Notes: generated from the sequence alone by a model not told the origin. Numbered from the stretch's first letter, positions 36,829 through 46,008 are shown. The stretch: DNA of 64,000 nucleotides from Parapedobacter composti (GCF_900112315.1 NZ_FOLL01000020.1:1-64000); one strand, 5' to 3'. Made by a program: numbers and translations.

Positions 36829-38184
36829 TCACCCGCGCTTCTTCCTGACAAAGAGGTTATAGTTTTCATGCTTCTCCACATAAACAGCTTCTCCGGCATC
36901 GATGAAGCCGTCAAGGGCTACGGCATCATACCACCGCTCATCGATTTCCACTTTGCCTGAGGGACGGAGAACCGTTTTGGCTATGCCTTCCTTACCGACC
37001 AGTTCCAGGTTCTTCACGGCCGATGTGTACCCTTCAGCGGAACGCTGCTCTCCCTGCAATACCAGCCGCCTGAACGCGCGCGTATTGAGCAGACTTTTCC
37101 CGAAAATCACCATCAACACCGTTGCCGCTACCATGGAAGCGATGACCAACAGAAACGCATTGAGCAGCATGCCCGGCTTCCCGATGGAAAAATCAAAATA
37201 ATCGTTCGCAACCAAGCTGAATGCCAAACCACACACCAAGCACAAAATTCCCAGTATACCGGCCACGCCGAATCCAGGAATTACAAACAACTCCATCAAT
37301 ACCAAAACAATCCCTACCACAAACAGCGCTATTTCCCAGTTATCTGCCAGCCCTTGGATGTACAGCGGAGCAAAAAACAATACCGCCGCAATAATAGCCA
37401 CTACCAATGCAAAACCTACTCCGGGCGTTTGCAGCTCGAAATAAATACCGCCGATAATAAGCAGCATCAATACCCCGCTTACCGCCGGATTAATCAAGAA
37501 TGCAATAATCTTGTCAATAGCAGTTATTCGGTGCACCGTCACCTGCGCGCCTGCCATTCCCTCCGCCGCAAGCACTTCGGTTGCAGATGACAGTTCTGCC
37601 TCGGCAAGCTTGATATTGACTGCTTCAGAAGAGGTTAACGTCAGGATCTTACCCGCCGGTTTAATATTGGGCAGTTCTACATCAGGATCCACAAAAGCTT
37701 CCGCAACTTTCGGATCACGCCCCTTAGCCTCCGCCGTTGCACGCATCAGCCCCCGCATATACGACTGGTGTTTCTCCGGCAGCACCTGCCCTGACCGGTC
37801 AACCACGCTTGCCGCACCAATGCTTGATCCCTTGCTCATGTAGATGCGATCAGTGGCCAATGAAATCAACGCACCTGCGGAAGCAGCATTATGGTTGATG
37901 AATACCGCCGTTTCCAGTGGCGAGTCCAGTATACGGGTACGGATGGAATCGGCAAAATTAACCATGCCGCCAAATGTATTCAGCTCAATCAATACCAAAT
38001 CAACCTGTTTAGCTTCCGCCGCCTCGTATGCATTTTTCACTAAACGCCAGGCATTAGGGCCGATATCTTCTTTTAAATCGAATCGGTAAACGTGCTGTGC
38101 CTGGCTTCCAAAAGCAACCAATAGCATCCACACCGTTAGCGGCCAGTAAGCGAATGTTCTCGCCGATGTTATTTTTTTATGCAT
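36829..38184 (-). CDS. NfeD-family serine protease-like membrane protein
   Basis: A 451-residue protein with a signal peptide, an N-terminal ClpP/crotonase-like domain (ELNTFGGMVNFADSIR, then INHNAASAGALISLATD with the likely catalytic Ser, and Lys in MSKGSSIGAA), several membrane segments (about 225-365) and a C-terminal NfeD OB-fold domain (about 385-450). Members of this long type cleave stomatin partners in other organisms; no stomatin gene is adjacent here. It overlaps the frame of the next, divergent gene only if that gene's early start is used. Confidence 0.85.
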   Translation of the reverse strand: MHKKITSARTFAYWPLTVWMLLVAFGSQAQHVYRFDLKEDIGPNAWRLVKNAYEAAEAKQVDLVLIELNTFGGMVNFADSIRTRILDSPLETAVFINHNAASAGALISLATDRIYMSKGSSIGAASVVDRSGQVLPEKHQSYMRGLMRATAEAKGRDPKVAEAFVDPDVELPNIKPAGKILTLTSSEAVNIKLAEAELSSATEVLAAEGMAGAQVTVHRITAIDKIIAFLINPAVSGVLMLLIIGGIYFELQTPGVGFALVVAIIAAVLFFAPLYIQGLADNWEIALFVVGIVLVLMELFVIPGFGVAGILGILCLVCGLAFSLVANDYFDFSIGKPGMLLNAFLLVIASMVAATVLMVIFGKSLLNTRAFRRLVLQGEQRSAEGYTSAVKNLELVGKEGIAKTVLRPSGKVEIDERWYDAVALDGFIDAGEAVYVEKHENYNLFVRKKRG

Positions 38185-38200
38185 ATTGCGCCAATCGTCA

Positions 38201-38208
38201 TAATTTTG
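38201..38208 (+). promoter_or_regulatory. -7 box before the DUF4905 gene
   Basis: TAATTTTG ends 3 bases before the ATG at 38212; a T-rich TTTA about 21 bases upstream could be the -33 part. The transcript would be leaderless or nearly so. Confidence 0.45.
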
Positions 38209-38211
38209 AGA

Positions 38212-38967
38212 ATGGATAAATATACACTAAAAAACGTATTCCAAAAAAGTTTTTTGGGGGTTGTATGGCGCATGGAAGCGGACACCTCCCGTGGATGGCT
38301 GGCCATCGAAACCCGTAGGCAGGATACCGGTGTTCCCGCGTTTTCCGTGATCCGATATGCAACCGGTGAATCCATTATCCATGAAATCCATTACCGTGAT
38401 CGGCATTGGACATTGGCCGGCGCCGTCAACGGAATGCTGATTTTAAAAGCCTTCGGCCACGATAGTCCCGCAGCCCCGGGCATCGCCTGCATCGACGCGG
38501 TAAACGGCCAGGTACGATGGGAACAATTCAACTACCAATTGCTTGCGTTGGACGATGGAGATTTAATAGTACGGCACCGTAACTTTGCCAGTGGCGGCGA
38601 ACAACGGATAGACGCGCTACATGGCCAGCCAACACAAAAAAAAATTATACCAAATAAACCAACAGGCCATCCTATCGTCTTACCTGAACGATATAAGAAT
38701 GGGACCCCCTTGTTATTAACGGAATATAAGATTTTCGGCGATTTATATCACTGCGTCGTCGGACAAGCAAATGTTTGGGCTTTTCATGAACAAACGGGCC
38801 AGCAATACCGTATCAGACTGGTCGTATCCAACGACTTAACAATACTGGCCGATAAGGTTATACTTGAAGGACTCCCCAAAATGCTGCCCGAGTTATTCTT
38901 TATGATTGCCAACCAGCTATTCATAATTGGCAATAATAAACGGGAAATTATATCGTATTTAGTATAA
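38212..38967 (+). CDS. DUF4905-family protein
   Basis: A 251-residue protein that I recognise as the Bacteroidota DUF4905 family. It is soluble-looking, beta-rich and without a signal peptide from the chosen ATG (MDKYTLKNVFQ). The -7 box just upstream supports this start. The sequence pattern of repeated beta hairpins with Trp (RMEADTSRGWLAIETR, HWTLAGAVNG) hints at a propeller-like fold, which is only an impression. Function unknown. The LysM gene follows 18 bases later. Confidence 0.65.
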   Translation: MDKYTLKNVFQKSFLGVVWRMEADTSRGWLAIETRRQDTGVPAFSVIRYATGESIIHEIHYRDRHWTLAGAVNGMLILKAFGHDSPAAPGIACIDAVNGQVRWEQFNYQLLALDDGDLIVRHRNFASGGEQRIDALHGQPTQKKIIPNKPTGHPIVLPERYKNGTPLLLTEYKIFGDLYHCVVGQANVWAFHEQTGQQYRIRLVVSNDLTILADKVILEGLPKMLPELFFMIANQLFIIGNNKREIISYLV

Positions 38968-38985
38968 TTGCAACGGAATTTCAAG

Positions 38986-39879
38986 ATGAGCATTACACAC
39001 CTGTTGAACCGATATTACCGCACAGCCTTTTTTGCAGCCTTGCTGACGGCATCCTGCTCCCTCTCTTTGGGCGCCGCCGCCATGCCTGTTGACTCCATAG
39101 GCGTAACGTATGAAAACGGCCAAAAAATCATTATCCATCAATTGGCCCCCAAGGAAACGTATTTCGGTCTAAGCCGGCAATACCACGTGCCTGTGAACCT
39201 GATTATCGCCGCCAATAAAAACAAAGCACTGAAAGTAGGCGATACGGTCCGGATTCCCATTGGATCTCCCCAGGCCGCGACCAGTTCCGCTACCCCGACC
39301 GCTACCCCGCAACAACAGCCAACCCTTCCCGAGCTTCAACCCGGCGAGTTTACGCAATACAAAGTGGGCAAGCGCGAAACATTGTATACAGTTTCCAAGC
39401 GATTCGGCATTTCCGTGGAAAGTATCAAGCGGGCGAACGGACTGACAAGCGATTCGATACAGGTTGACGCTATACTGAAGGTTCCCAATAAGGAACTCCC
39501 TCCCCCACCAACGCCGGTAAATGAAATCCTGGTAACCGATGAGACCGAGACAGAAGACATTCCGGAAATACCGGCCAACCGTTACGGCATCCGGGAACTG
39601 ACCGAAAGAGGCGTAGGTGTATGGATCGATGACCTGGCCCAGGAAGGGGGAAGCATGCTGGCATTACATAAAACAGCACCGATAGGCACAGTTGTCAAAA
39701 TCACCAATCCGATGACGCAGCTTACTACCTTTGCCAAAGTGGTCGGCAAATTCGCTGATACGGCCGAAACAAAGAACGCCATCATCGTCATATCCAAGTC
39801 GGCCGCAGCACTCATCGGCGTACTGGACCGGCGTTTCCAGGTCGAAATTGCATACGGTGCACCGAATGAAGCGAACTAA
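38986..39879 (+). CDS. LysM protein with C-terminal RlpA-like barrel
   Basis: A 297-residue exported protein: signal peptide (to about residue 35), two LysM domains that bind peptidoglycan (about 45-90, KETYFGLSRQYHVPVNLIIAAN; and 115-160, RETLYTVSKRFGISVESIKRAN), a Pro-rich linker and a C-terminal double-psi barrel like RlpA (about 195-290, APIGTVVKITNPM ... FAKVVGKF). Likely a cell-wall-binding periplasmic protein. The udk gene starts inside its last codons (14-base overlap). Confidence 0.82.
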   Translation: MSITHLLNRYYRTAFFAALLTASCSLSLGAAAMPVDSIGVTYENGQKIIIHQLAPKETYFGLSRQYHVPVNLIIAANKNKALKVGDTVRIPIGSPQAATSSATPTATPQQQPTLPELQPGEFTQYKVGKRETLYTVSKRFGISVESIKRANGLTSDSIQVDAILKVPNKELPPPPTPVNEILVTDETETEDIPEIPANRYGIRELTERGVGVWIDDLAQEGGSMLALHKTAPIGTVVKITNPMTQLTTFAKVVGKFADTAETKNAIIVISKSAAALIGVLDRRFQVEIAYGAPNEAN

Positions 39880-40513
39880 CCCTCCTTATGTAATCGGTAT
39901 CGCCGGGAGCAGCGGTTCCGGAAAGACGTTTTTCCTGAACTGCTTCCTGGACCACTTTGCCCCCGCAGAGATTGCGCTCATTTCGCAAGACGATTACTAC
40001 ATTCCCGCCCATACAAAAACGCGCGAAGAGAACAAATTATACAACTTTGACCTGCCAACGGCCATTGACAGGGCTGCATTTTATCACGACATCCAATCGC
40101 TTTTCAACGGCCGCACCATTTATCGCCAAGAATACACGTTCAACAATCCGGCGTTGACTCCAAAAACATTGGAAACAAAACCGGCTCCTATCCTGATTGT
40201 AGAAGGGTTGTTCATTTTCTACTATGCTGAAGTCAACACCCTGCTCAACCACCGGATTTTCCTCCATGCCGAGGAGGACATTGCCCTGCAGCGACGTCTT
40301 AAAAGAGACTTGATAGAACGCGGATACGATGAAGACGATGTGCGGTATAAATGGGAGCATCACGTCATGCCTGCCTACCGCAAATACCTGCTCCCTTTCA
40401 GGGAGCAATGTGACCGAATCATTATCAACAACACGGACGACCCCGTACCGATTCAGGCAATCGTAGACGAAATATCAGCCGATCTGCGGAGCAAAGCTCT
40501 TAAAACGCTATAG
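39866..40513 (+). CDS. udk: Uridine kinase
   Basis: Phosphorylates uridine/cytidine in pyrimidine salvage. P-loop GIAGSSGSGKT near the start, DDYY motif (SQDDYYIP), the lid region RRLKRDLIERGYDEDDV, and about 215 residues match the family. It starts inside the LysM gene and overlaps the stop of the convergent scoB by 6 bases. Confidence 0.92.
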   Translation: MKRTNPPYVIGIAGSSGSGKTFFLNCFLDHFAPAEIALISQDDYYIPAHTKTREENKLYNFDLPTAIDRAAFYHDIQSLFNGRTIYRQEYTFNNPALTPKTLETKPAPILIVEGLFIFYYAEVNTLLNHRIFLHAEEDIALQRRLKRDLIERGYDEDDVRYKWEHHVMPAYRKYLLPFREQCDRIIINNTDDPVPIQAIVDEISADLRSKALKTL

Positions 40514-41167
40514 CTGCATTTCCGGCACATGGTCCGGAACGAAAAGCCGGCCCGCGGTGGCATTTCGTATCTGCGTTATGCTAACGCCTGGCGCACGCTC
40601 CAAAAGATGGAACCCGCCATGATCGATGTCAATTTCAAAAACAGCCAGTTCGGTAACCACCTTCCTGATACACCGCACACCGGTAAGTGGTAACGTACAA
40701 CGTGGAAGCAGTTTACTCTCCCCCGCCTTGTTGACCTGCTGCATCGCCACGATGATATTCTTGGCAGACGCAACCAAATCCATCGCCCCGCCCATCCCTT
40801 TGACCAACTTGCCCGGAATCTTCCAATTGGCGATATCGCCATATTCCGAAATCTCCATCGCGCCCAGTATGGTCAGGTCAACTTTTTGTGCCCGTATCAT
40901 TCCAAAGCTCATCGCCGAGTCAAACACAGCCGAACCGGGCAGCATGGTGATGGTCTGCTTGCCGGCATTGATGAGGTCCGGATCTTCCATACCCTCCAAG
41001 GGGAACGGCCCCATGCCAAGCAACCCGTTTTCCGATTGAAGCACTACCTCAATATATTCAGGAATATAATTGGCTACAAGCGTGGGTATACCTATTCCGA
41101 GGTTCACGTAATATCCGTCCCTGATTTCCTGAGCAATCCGTTTTGCTATTCCATTCTTGTCAAGCAT
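40508..41167 (-). CDS. scoB: 3-oxoacid CoA-transferase subunit B
   Basis: Beta subunit of succinyl-CoA:acetoacetate (3-oxoacid) CoA transferase. The catalytic Glu is in QSENGLLGMGP; VNLGIGIPTLVANYIP and PLTGVRCIRKVVTELAVFEID are typical. 219 residues. It follows scoA by 23 bases; together they allow use of acetoacetate or other 3-oxoacids. Confidence 0.93.
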   Translation of the reverse strand: MLDKNGIAKRIAQEIRDGYYVNLGIGIPTLVANYIPEYIEVVLQSENGLLGMGPFPLEGMEDPDLINAGKQTITMLPGSAVFDSAMSFGMIRAQKVDLTILGAMEISEYGDIANWKIPGKLVKGMGGAMDLVASAKNIIVAMQQVNKAGESKLLPRCTLPLTGVRCIRKVVTELAVFEIDIDHGGFHLLERAPGVSITQIRNATAGRLFVPDHVPEMQL

Positions 41168-41190
41168 CGCTTTCTGATTTTTGGATGTTG

Positions 41191-41892
41191 TTAAACCGCA
41201 TTGCGCACGGTCCGTTGTTCAATCCGCTTTTCATAATCAGTGCCCTGAAAAATACGGTGTACATAAATGCCCGGGGTGTGGATATGGTCCGGATCCAGTT
41301 CGCCGGCCGCTACCAATACCTCCACTTCAGCAACGGTAATCTTCCCCGCCATGGCCATAATCGGATTGAAATTGCGTGCCGTCCGCCGGTAAATCAGGTT
41401 GCCCGCCGTGTCGCCCTTCCAGGCCTTTACGAGGGCAAAATCAGCCTCAAAAGCCATTTCCATCAGATAATCTTTCCCTCCGAAATTACGGATCTCCTTA
41501 CCCTCCGCTATTTCCGTACCGACACCCGCCGGCGTGAATATGGCTGGCATGCCATAACCCGCCGCTAAGCAACGCGTGGCCAAAGTCCCCTGGGGTATCA
41601 GTTCCACTTCCAGCTCACCACTTAGCAGTTGGCGTTCAAATTCCGCATTCTCCCCCACATAAGAGGCAATCATTTTTTTTACCTGTCTTTTTTTCAACAT
41701 CAACCCGATGCCAAAATCGTCAACCCCCGCGTTGTTCGAAATACAGGTAAGCCCGCTTATTCCCTGATTTACCAGTTCTTTGATACAATTTTCAGGTATC
41801 CCACATAACCCGAAACCACCAAGCATCAGGGTCATGCCATCGGTAATGCCAGAAATTGCTTCGCTGGCGTTCTTGACTACTTTAGTTATCAT
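41191..41892 (-). CDS. scoA: 3-oxoacid CoA-transferase subunit A
   Basis: Alpha subunit of the same enzyme, 233 residues. Family markers: GMTLMLGGFGLCGIPENCI, ISNNAGVDDFGIG, and GVGTEIAEGKE. First gene of the scoAB pair. Confidence 0.93.
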   Translation of the reverse strand: MITKVVKNASEAISGITDGMTLMLGGFGLCGIPENCIKELVNQGISGLTCISNNAGVDDFGIGLMLKKRQVKKMIASYVGENAEFERQLLSGELEVELIPQGTLATRCLAAGYGMPAIFTPAGVGTEIAEGKEIRNFGGKDYLMEMAFEADFALVKAWKGDTAGNLIYRRTARNFNPIMAMAGKITVAEVEVLVAAGELDPDHIHTPGIYVHRIFQGTDYEKRIEQRTVRNAV

Positions 41893-42020
41893 GGCGCATT
41901 ATCATTGGTCACATCCATTGGATCCCGGCTGCTGACAAGTTAAAAAAATCAGCAAAATAAACCGCCAAAAAACTCAAAAAATCGAAGCCGTCAAATTAGA
42001 ATTTTTCTAAATAAAAACTG

Positions 42021-42028
42021 TACCTTTG
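42021..42028 (+). promoter_or_regulatory. -7 box of the Cys-rich small gene
   Basis: TACCTTTG ends 1 base before an ATG at 42030 and 7 bases before a second in-frame ATG at 42036. Since transcription starts several bases after this box, the second ATG is the likely start and the mRNA is probably leaderless. No clear TTTG at the normal distance. Confidence 0.45.
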
Positions 42029-42035
42029 CATGGTG

Positions 42036-42221
42036 ATGCGTGAAGAACAGGAAAACTTTTTGGCGTTTACGGAATTAGCGGATTCAATCCGATGCTGGGC
42101 CACAGACCCGCAACATTACAAAGGCTTGAACCCCTATAGTGAAGGCGGCTGCTGTGATTTCAAAAAATGCTGTAAAAAGTACAAGCGTGGTAAACGCTGC
42201 AAAAAATGCCCTAAGCGTTGA
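42036..42221 (+). CDS. Small Cys- and Lys-rich protein (61 aa)
   Basis: A 61-residue protein (63 if the ATG at 42030 is used) with seven Cys, six of them in the last 23 residues (GGCCDFKKCC ... RCKKCPKR), and a strongly basic tail. The Cys pairs could bind a metal ion. The N-terminal half is acidic and helical. I do not recognise a family. It sits between scoA (divergent) and an MFS gene (convergent, 1 base apart). Confidence 0.6.
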   Translation: MREEQENFLAFTELADSIRCWATDPQHYKGLNPYSEGGCCDFKKCCKKYKRGKRCKKCPKR

Positions 42222-42222
42222 T

Positions 42223-43461
42223 TTAATCTTCTACGAAGTCCAAGTCCCGGTTAAAACTTTCCTTTAGCTGACTGAGGGCCAATGCTGCAATACCAGTGAG
42301 TAAGAATACCATGATATACGCGGCAGTGATGATCCCCGTATGCTTTACAAAAAATTCAAACAACAACGTAGACGGAATCAGCGCACCCCGTACAAAGTTC
42401 GGTGCCGTGGTGGTAACCGTGGCCCGGAGGTTCGTGCCGAACTGTTCCGAAGCGATGGTCACAAACGTCGCCCAGTAGCCAATGGAAATTCCCATAAAGA
42501 AGGCTATCCAATGAAACTGCCGTTCGGTTAACCCTTCGCTGCTGAGGTACCAAACCGACGATACGATAATCAATATTTGGAATAAAAACACCGCCAGCCG
42601 ACGGGATTTCGTGACCTGGGCAAAAAGACCGGCAACGATGTCTCCAATCGACAACCCAAGGTAAGTAAATAAAATACCCTTGCCTGCACTCAAGGTAACC
42701 GGGGCGTGCAGCGCTTTGCCGAACTCGGGGGCCTGGGTTACCAAAATACCCACGACAAACCATATGGGCAACCCTATCAACAGGCAATAACAATAACGTC
42801 TCAGCCGGTCACCATTCGTAAACAGCATGCTCAGTTTCCCTTTCTCTATTGGTTTAGCGGCAACTCCCTTGAACATGCCCGATTCAAACGTGCCTACCCG
42901 AAGTACCAACAAGAGCAATCCCATGCCTCCGCCAACAAAATAAGCGTTGCGCCAATCAAACAGTTCCGATACATAATAAGCGGCCACCGCTCCCAGCACG
43001 CCTACCGAGGCTACAATCATGGTGCCGTATCCCCGCTTGTTCTTGTGCATACTCTCGCTCACCAACGTGATACCTGCGCCCAACTCGCCTGCCAAACCAA
43101 TTCCGGCGATAAAGCGGATAATGGCATACGTATGGATATCGTGAACAAACCCATTGGCGATATTGGCCAATGAATACAGCAAAATCGAGCCAAACAACAC
43201 TTTAATGCGCCCATACTTGTCGCCCAGTATTCCCCACAGCAAACCACCGAGCAACAGGCCGCCCATCTGCATGTTCAATACATATTCCCCATCCACGCGC
43301 ATAGCAGCCTCCGGTATCCCGATATCCCGGAAACTCTGCACACGCACAATCGAGAAGATAACCAGATCATAAATGTCAACAAAATAGCCCAGTGCGGCAA
43401 CGGTTACCAACATCCACGCATTTTTCTTCTGGGATGCAGTCAGGCTTATGTCTTTGGTCAT
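42223..43461 (-). CDS. MFS transporter
   Basis: A 412-residue carrier with about 12 membrane segments. Sugar-porter-type signature GDKYGRIKVLFGS between helices 2 and 3 and a motif-B-like region RFIAGIGLAGELGAGITLVSE. Closest in style to metabolite:H+ symporters; the substrate is not readable. It stands near scoAB (opposite side of the small Cys-rich gene). Confidence 0.87.
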   Translation of the reverse strand: MTKDISLTASQKKNAWMLVTVAALGYFVDIYDLVIFSIVRVQSFRDIGIPEAAMRVDGEYVLNMQMGGLLLGGLLWGILGDKYGRIKVLFGSILLYSLANIANGFVHDIHTYAIIRFIAGIGLAGELGAGITLVSESMHKNKRGYGTMIVASVGVLGAVAAYYVSELFDWRNAYFVGGGMGLLLLVLRVGTFESGMFKGVAAKPIEKGKLSMLFTNGDRLRRYCYCLLIGLPIWFVVGILVTQAPEFGKALHAPVTLSAGKGILFTYLGLSIGDIVAGLFAQVTKSRRLAVFLFQILIIVSSVWYLSSEGLTERQFHWIAFFMGISIGYWATFVTIASEQFGTNLRATVTTTAPNFVRGALIPSTLLFEFFVKHTGIITAAYIMVFLLTGIAALALSQLKESFNRDLDFVED

Positions 43462-43611
43462 TATATTCCAGAAATTATGGCGCTAAATTAAAACTTTAAT
43501 TGAATCGCAGACCACCGATTTGGAAATTTCACATTCCAGCGGCGCCGTATATAAAAATTTCTGCCTATCTTAGTCACATCCCGGCACCCACCGATAGGTA
43601 ATCATAGAGAC

Positions 43612-44241
43612 GTGACCCTCAAAACACTGATATCGCAAGGAGAAGGCCAGCAGCTTGATTTTAAGAATCGGATCAGCAGCTGCGAAAAAATCGCCAAGAC
43701 GCTCGTTGCTTTTGCCAATAGCAAAGGGGGCAAGCTGCTGGTAGGTGTTGCCGACGATGGCCGCATCAAAGGCGTGAAAAATGAGGATGAAGAGCGATAT
43801 ATGTTGCAACGCGCCGGCCACCTATACTGCCGGCCCGCAATCGAATTACGATTTGATGAAGTCTATATCGACGAAAAACTTGTGCTGCTGGCCGAAATTG
43901 CCGAAAGCGACACCAAGCCACATTACGCCCTCGGCGAAGATCACAAATGGTGGGTCTATGTGCGGGTTCAAGACAAAAGCATCCTGGCCGGAAAGGTGGT
44001 GGTGGATGTATTGCACCGCGGCAACCAGTCCACGGGCGTACTCATCAACTATACGGACAAGGAAAAGGAACTGCTCGCCTATATCCACAGCCATCCGAAA
44101 TCTGAACTGGCCGATCTCTGCAAACACCTTCGCCTTTCAAAACGGAAGACCCAACGCATGCTCGTTAACCTCATCGTAGCCGGTATCATCGATGTGCACA
44201 GCGGCGACGGCGAAGAATATTATACCGAGAAAGCACCATAG
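43612..44241 (+). CDS. AlbA_2 (Schlafen-like) domain protein
   Basis: A 209-residue protein with an N-terminal AlbA_2 domain (formerly AAA_4): QLDFKNRISSCEKIAKTLVAFANSKGGKLLVGVADDGRIKGV, and a C-terminal winged-helix part (about 145-205, ELADLCKHLRLSKRKTQRML). Probably nucleic-acid-binding; some family members are regulators or defence proteins. Here it has no defence gene beside it. Start is GTG at 43612. Confidence 0.75.
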   Translation: MTLKTLISQGEGQQLDFKNRISSCEKIAKTLVAFANSKGGKLLVGVADDGRIKGVKNEDEERYMLQRAGHLYCRPAIELRFDEVYIDEKLVLLAEIAESDTKPHYALGEDHKWWVYVRVQDKSILAGKVVVDVLHRGNQSTGVLINYTDKEKELLAYIHSHPKSELADLCKHLRLSKRKTQRMLVNLIVAGIIDVHSGDGEEYYTEKAP

Positions 44242-44257
44242 ATACCTAATTGTTCCC

Positions 44258-44265
44258 TATCTTTG
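44258..44265 (+). promoter_or_regulatory. -7 box before the small lipoprotein gene
   Basis: TATCTTTG, 24 bases before the ATG at 44290. It is a strong -7 element; the -33 part is not clear. It may drive the lipoprotein-SCO-cytochrome group. Confidence 0.5.
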
Positions 44266-44289
44266 CACGACACCAATACAGTACATACC

Positions 44290-44727
44290 ATGAGAAAATT
44301 GCTTTTTGCAATCGCTGCATTTCCCGCGATTCTTTCCGCATGCAATGGCGGAAGTGGCGCCAGTGCTGACCAACTGCGCGAAGAAGCCATCGCCATACAC
44401 GACGAAATCATGCCGCAGGTCAGTAGCTTTGACCGGAATACCGTTAAAATTGATTCGCTATTGGCCAACCTGCCGGAATTAAAAGCGGCCAATCCCGACC
44501 TGGACACCGCGCAGACGCGCATTGAATTAACGGCCCTGAAGGGGCGCCTGGAAGAGGCTACCGACGCCATGATGGAATGGATGATGGCATTTGAAGTGGA
44601 TCCGCAGGAAAAATCGGCAGATGAAACCAAAGCTTATTACGAAGGTGAAGTAGAGAAAGTTAAGCGGATGAAGCAGTTATTCGAGGAAGTATCCAAAGAA
44701 AGTGCAGAAAAATTAGCCCCATTTTAA
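44290..44727 (+). CDS. Small coiled-coil lipoprotein
   Basis: A 145-residue lipoprotein: MRKLLFAIAAFPAILSACNGG gives a lipobox Cys at about residue 18, followed by an all-helical, charged body with Glu/Lys heptads. Often named 'viral A-type inclusion protein' in Bacteroidota (my recollection), which says nothing of function. The SCO gene follows 5 bases later and the cytochrome gene overlaps that, so a role in respiration or copper handling is possible. Confidence 0.75.
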   Translation: MRKLLFAIAAFPAILSACNGGSGASADQLREEAIAIHDEIMPQVSSFDRNTVKIDSLLANLPELKAANPDLDTAQTRIELTALKGRLEEATDAMMEWMMAFEVDPQEKSADETKAYYEGEVEKVKRMKQLFEEVSKESAEKLAPF

Positions 44728-44732
44728 CCATC

Positions 44733-45374
44733 ATGCGTATTTCCCTTTTGTTGATTGGCACAGTACTGCTTGCCACAGGATGCAACCACGGGGGCACTAC
44801 CAAAACGCTTCCCATACTGGGCGAACGAGATACGGTATCGACCTTGGTGGATGGCAAGACGGTAATAGACACCGTCTACAAACGTATCCCGGATTTCGAA
44901 TTACTCAACCAGGATAGCGTACTGATTACAAACAGCCTGTTTGACGGCCGCGTATATATCGCCAACTTCTTTTTTACGCACTGCCCCAGTATCTGTCCCA
45001 CCATGCAGCGCAATCTGCTGAAAGTATACGAAAAATATAAGCATGACGACCGGCTACGCTTTCTTTCGCACAGCATCGATTTCCGCCACGATTCGCCCTC
45101 CGTACTTAAAGCGTACGCCGAAAAATTAGGGGTTACCAATCAGCATTGGCAGTTTGTAACAGGCAGTAAAGCCGACATTTACGGCCTTGCGGACCACTAC
45201 ATGGTATACACCAAAGAAGACAGTGCCGTGCCGGGAGGATACGATCATTCAGGATACTTCCTGCTGGTAGACCCCGAGCGGCGCATCCGCGGAGCGTATG
45301 ACGGAACAAACGACGACCAGTTGCAACTGCTGTTCGATGATTTGGAAATTCTCCTGAATGAATACACCCCATGA
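44733..45374 (+). CDS. SCO1/SenC-family copper protein
   Basis: A 213-residue lipoprotein (lipobox LLATGC) with a thioredoxin fold. The copper/thiol motif is CPSICP and the distal His ligand is in GGYDHSGYFLLVDPE. SCO proteins deliver copper to the CuA site of cytochrome oxidase or act in redox signalling. Its stop overlaps the ATG of the cytochrome c gene (ATGA). Confidence 0.9.
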   Translation: MRISLLLIGTVLLATGCNHGGTTKTLPILGERDTVSTLVDGKTVIDTVYKRIPDFELLNQDSVLITNSLFDGRVYIANFFFTHCPSICPTMQRNLLKVYEKYKHDDRLRFLSHSIDFRHDSPSVLKAYAEKLGVTNQHWQFVTGSKADIYGLADHYMVYTKEDSAVPGGYDHSGYFLLVDPERRIRGAYDGTNDDQLQLLFDDLEILLNEYTP

Positions 45375-45796
45375 GAAACACCTGCATTGCCATTGGTGCT
45401 GCGCTTCTGGGATTATACGTTACCGGCCAATCCTGCCAAAGCGGCGAAGCCATCCGCACGGCCCAATACATTACGAACGGGCAGAAAATCTATTCCATGC
45501 ATTGCCAGAATTGCCATGGGGCCAGAGGCGAAGGGTTGGGCAATCTCTACCCCCCGCTTACAGACACCGCGTTCCTGCTCAGCCACCGGCAACAGTTGGC
45601 CTGCATGGTAAAAAACGGCATCTCCGGGCCCATGGAGGTAGACGGGCGGGTATTCAACACGGAAATGCCCCCCAATCCCCAGCTAGCCCCGGTGGAAATC
45701 GCTTACGTACTCACGTATATAGGCAATTCTTTCGGCAACAAGATGGGCATCTTTCCGCAAGAAGAGGTTCAAGCCGTGCTGGATAACTGCAACTGA
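45371..45796 (+). CDS. c-type cytochrome
   Basis: A 141-residue exported protein with one heme-binding motif CQNCH and the axial Met in FNTEMPPNPQL. Signal sequence at the N-terminus (a Cys at about 22 might be lipidated). Likely a periplasmic or membrane-bound electron carrier working with the SCO protein, whose gene it overlaps. Confidence 0.9.
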   Translation: MRNTCIAIGAALLGLYVTGQSCQSGEAIRTAQYITNGQKIYSMHCQNCHGARGEGLGNLYPPLTDTAFLLSHRQQLACMVKNGISGPMEVDGRVFNTEMPPNPQLAPVEIAYVLTYIGNSFGNKMGIFPQEEVQAVLDNCN

Positions 45797-45959
45797 TACC
45801 AACGGCTCGTTTTCCCTCGGCGATGATGCCCGCCGGAGCTTCGCCTGCAGCGAAGCAGAACGTTGCTGAGACACGCCCAAAAGTGCGGCGGACCCCAGCT
45901 TGCGGCCAGCGGGCTTAGAAATTTGAACGACACCCGTTCCAGATACCATGCAATTTAAT

Positions 45960-45967
45960 TAAGTTTG
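45960..45967 (+). promoter_or_regulatory. Possible -7 box of fabG
   Basis: TAAGTTTG, about 50 bases before the fabG ATG. It would place the transcript start just before the tandem repeat. No clear -33 element. Confidence 0.35.
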
Positions 45968-45979
45968 CGGCCGGAACCA

Positions 45980-46008
45980 TAGTGCATTTAAACGTAGTGC
46001 ATTTAAAC
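45980..46008 (+). repeat. Tandem 14-bp direct repeat before fabG
   Basis: The sequence TAGTGCATTTAAAC occurs twice in a row (45980-45993 and 45995-46008), with one base between. It lies 9-37 bases before the fabG ATG, thus in the probable 5' leader. It could be a regulator-binding site or a chance duplication. Confidence 0.75.

Noticed and set aside
43612..44241. AlbA_2 protein as part of a defence island
   Set aside because: No toxin, nuclease, helicase or other defence gene lies near; neighbours are metabolic and respiratory genes.
45980..46008. Direct repeats as the start of a CRISPR array
   Set aside because: Only two copies with a 1-base gap and no spacers; no cas gene in the window. 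I saw no CRISPR array anywhere in the 64 kb.
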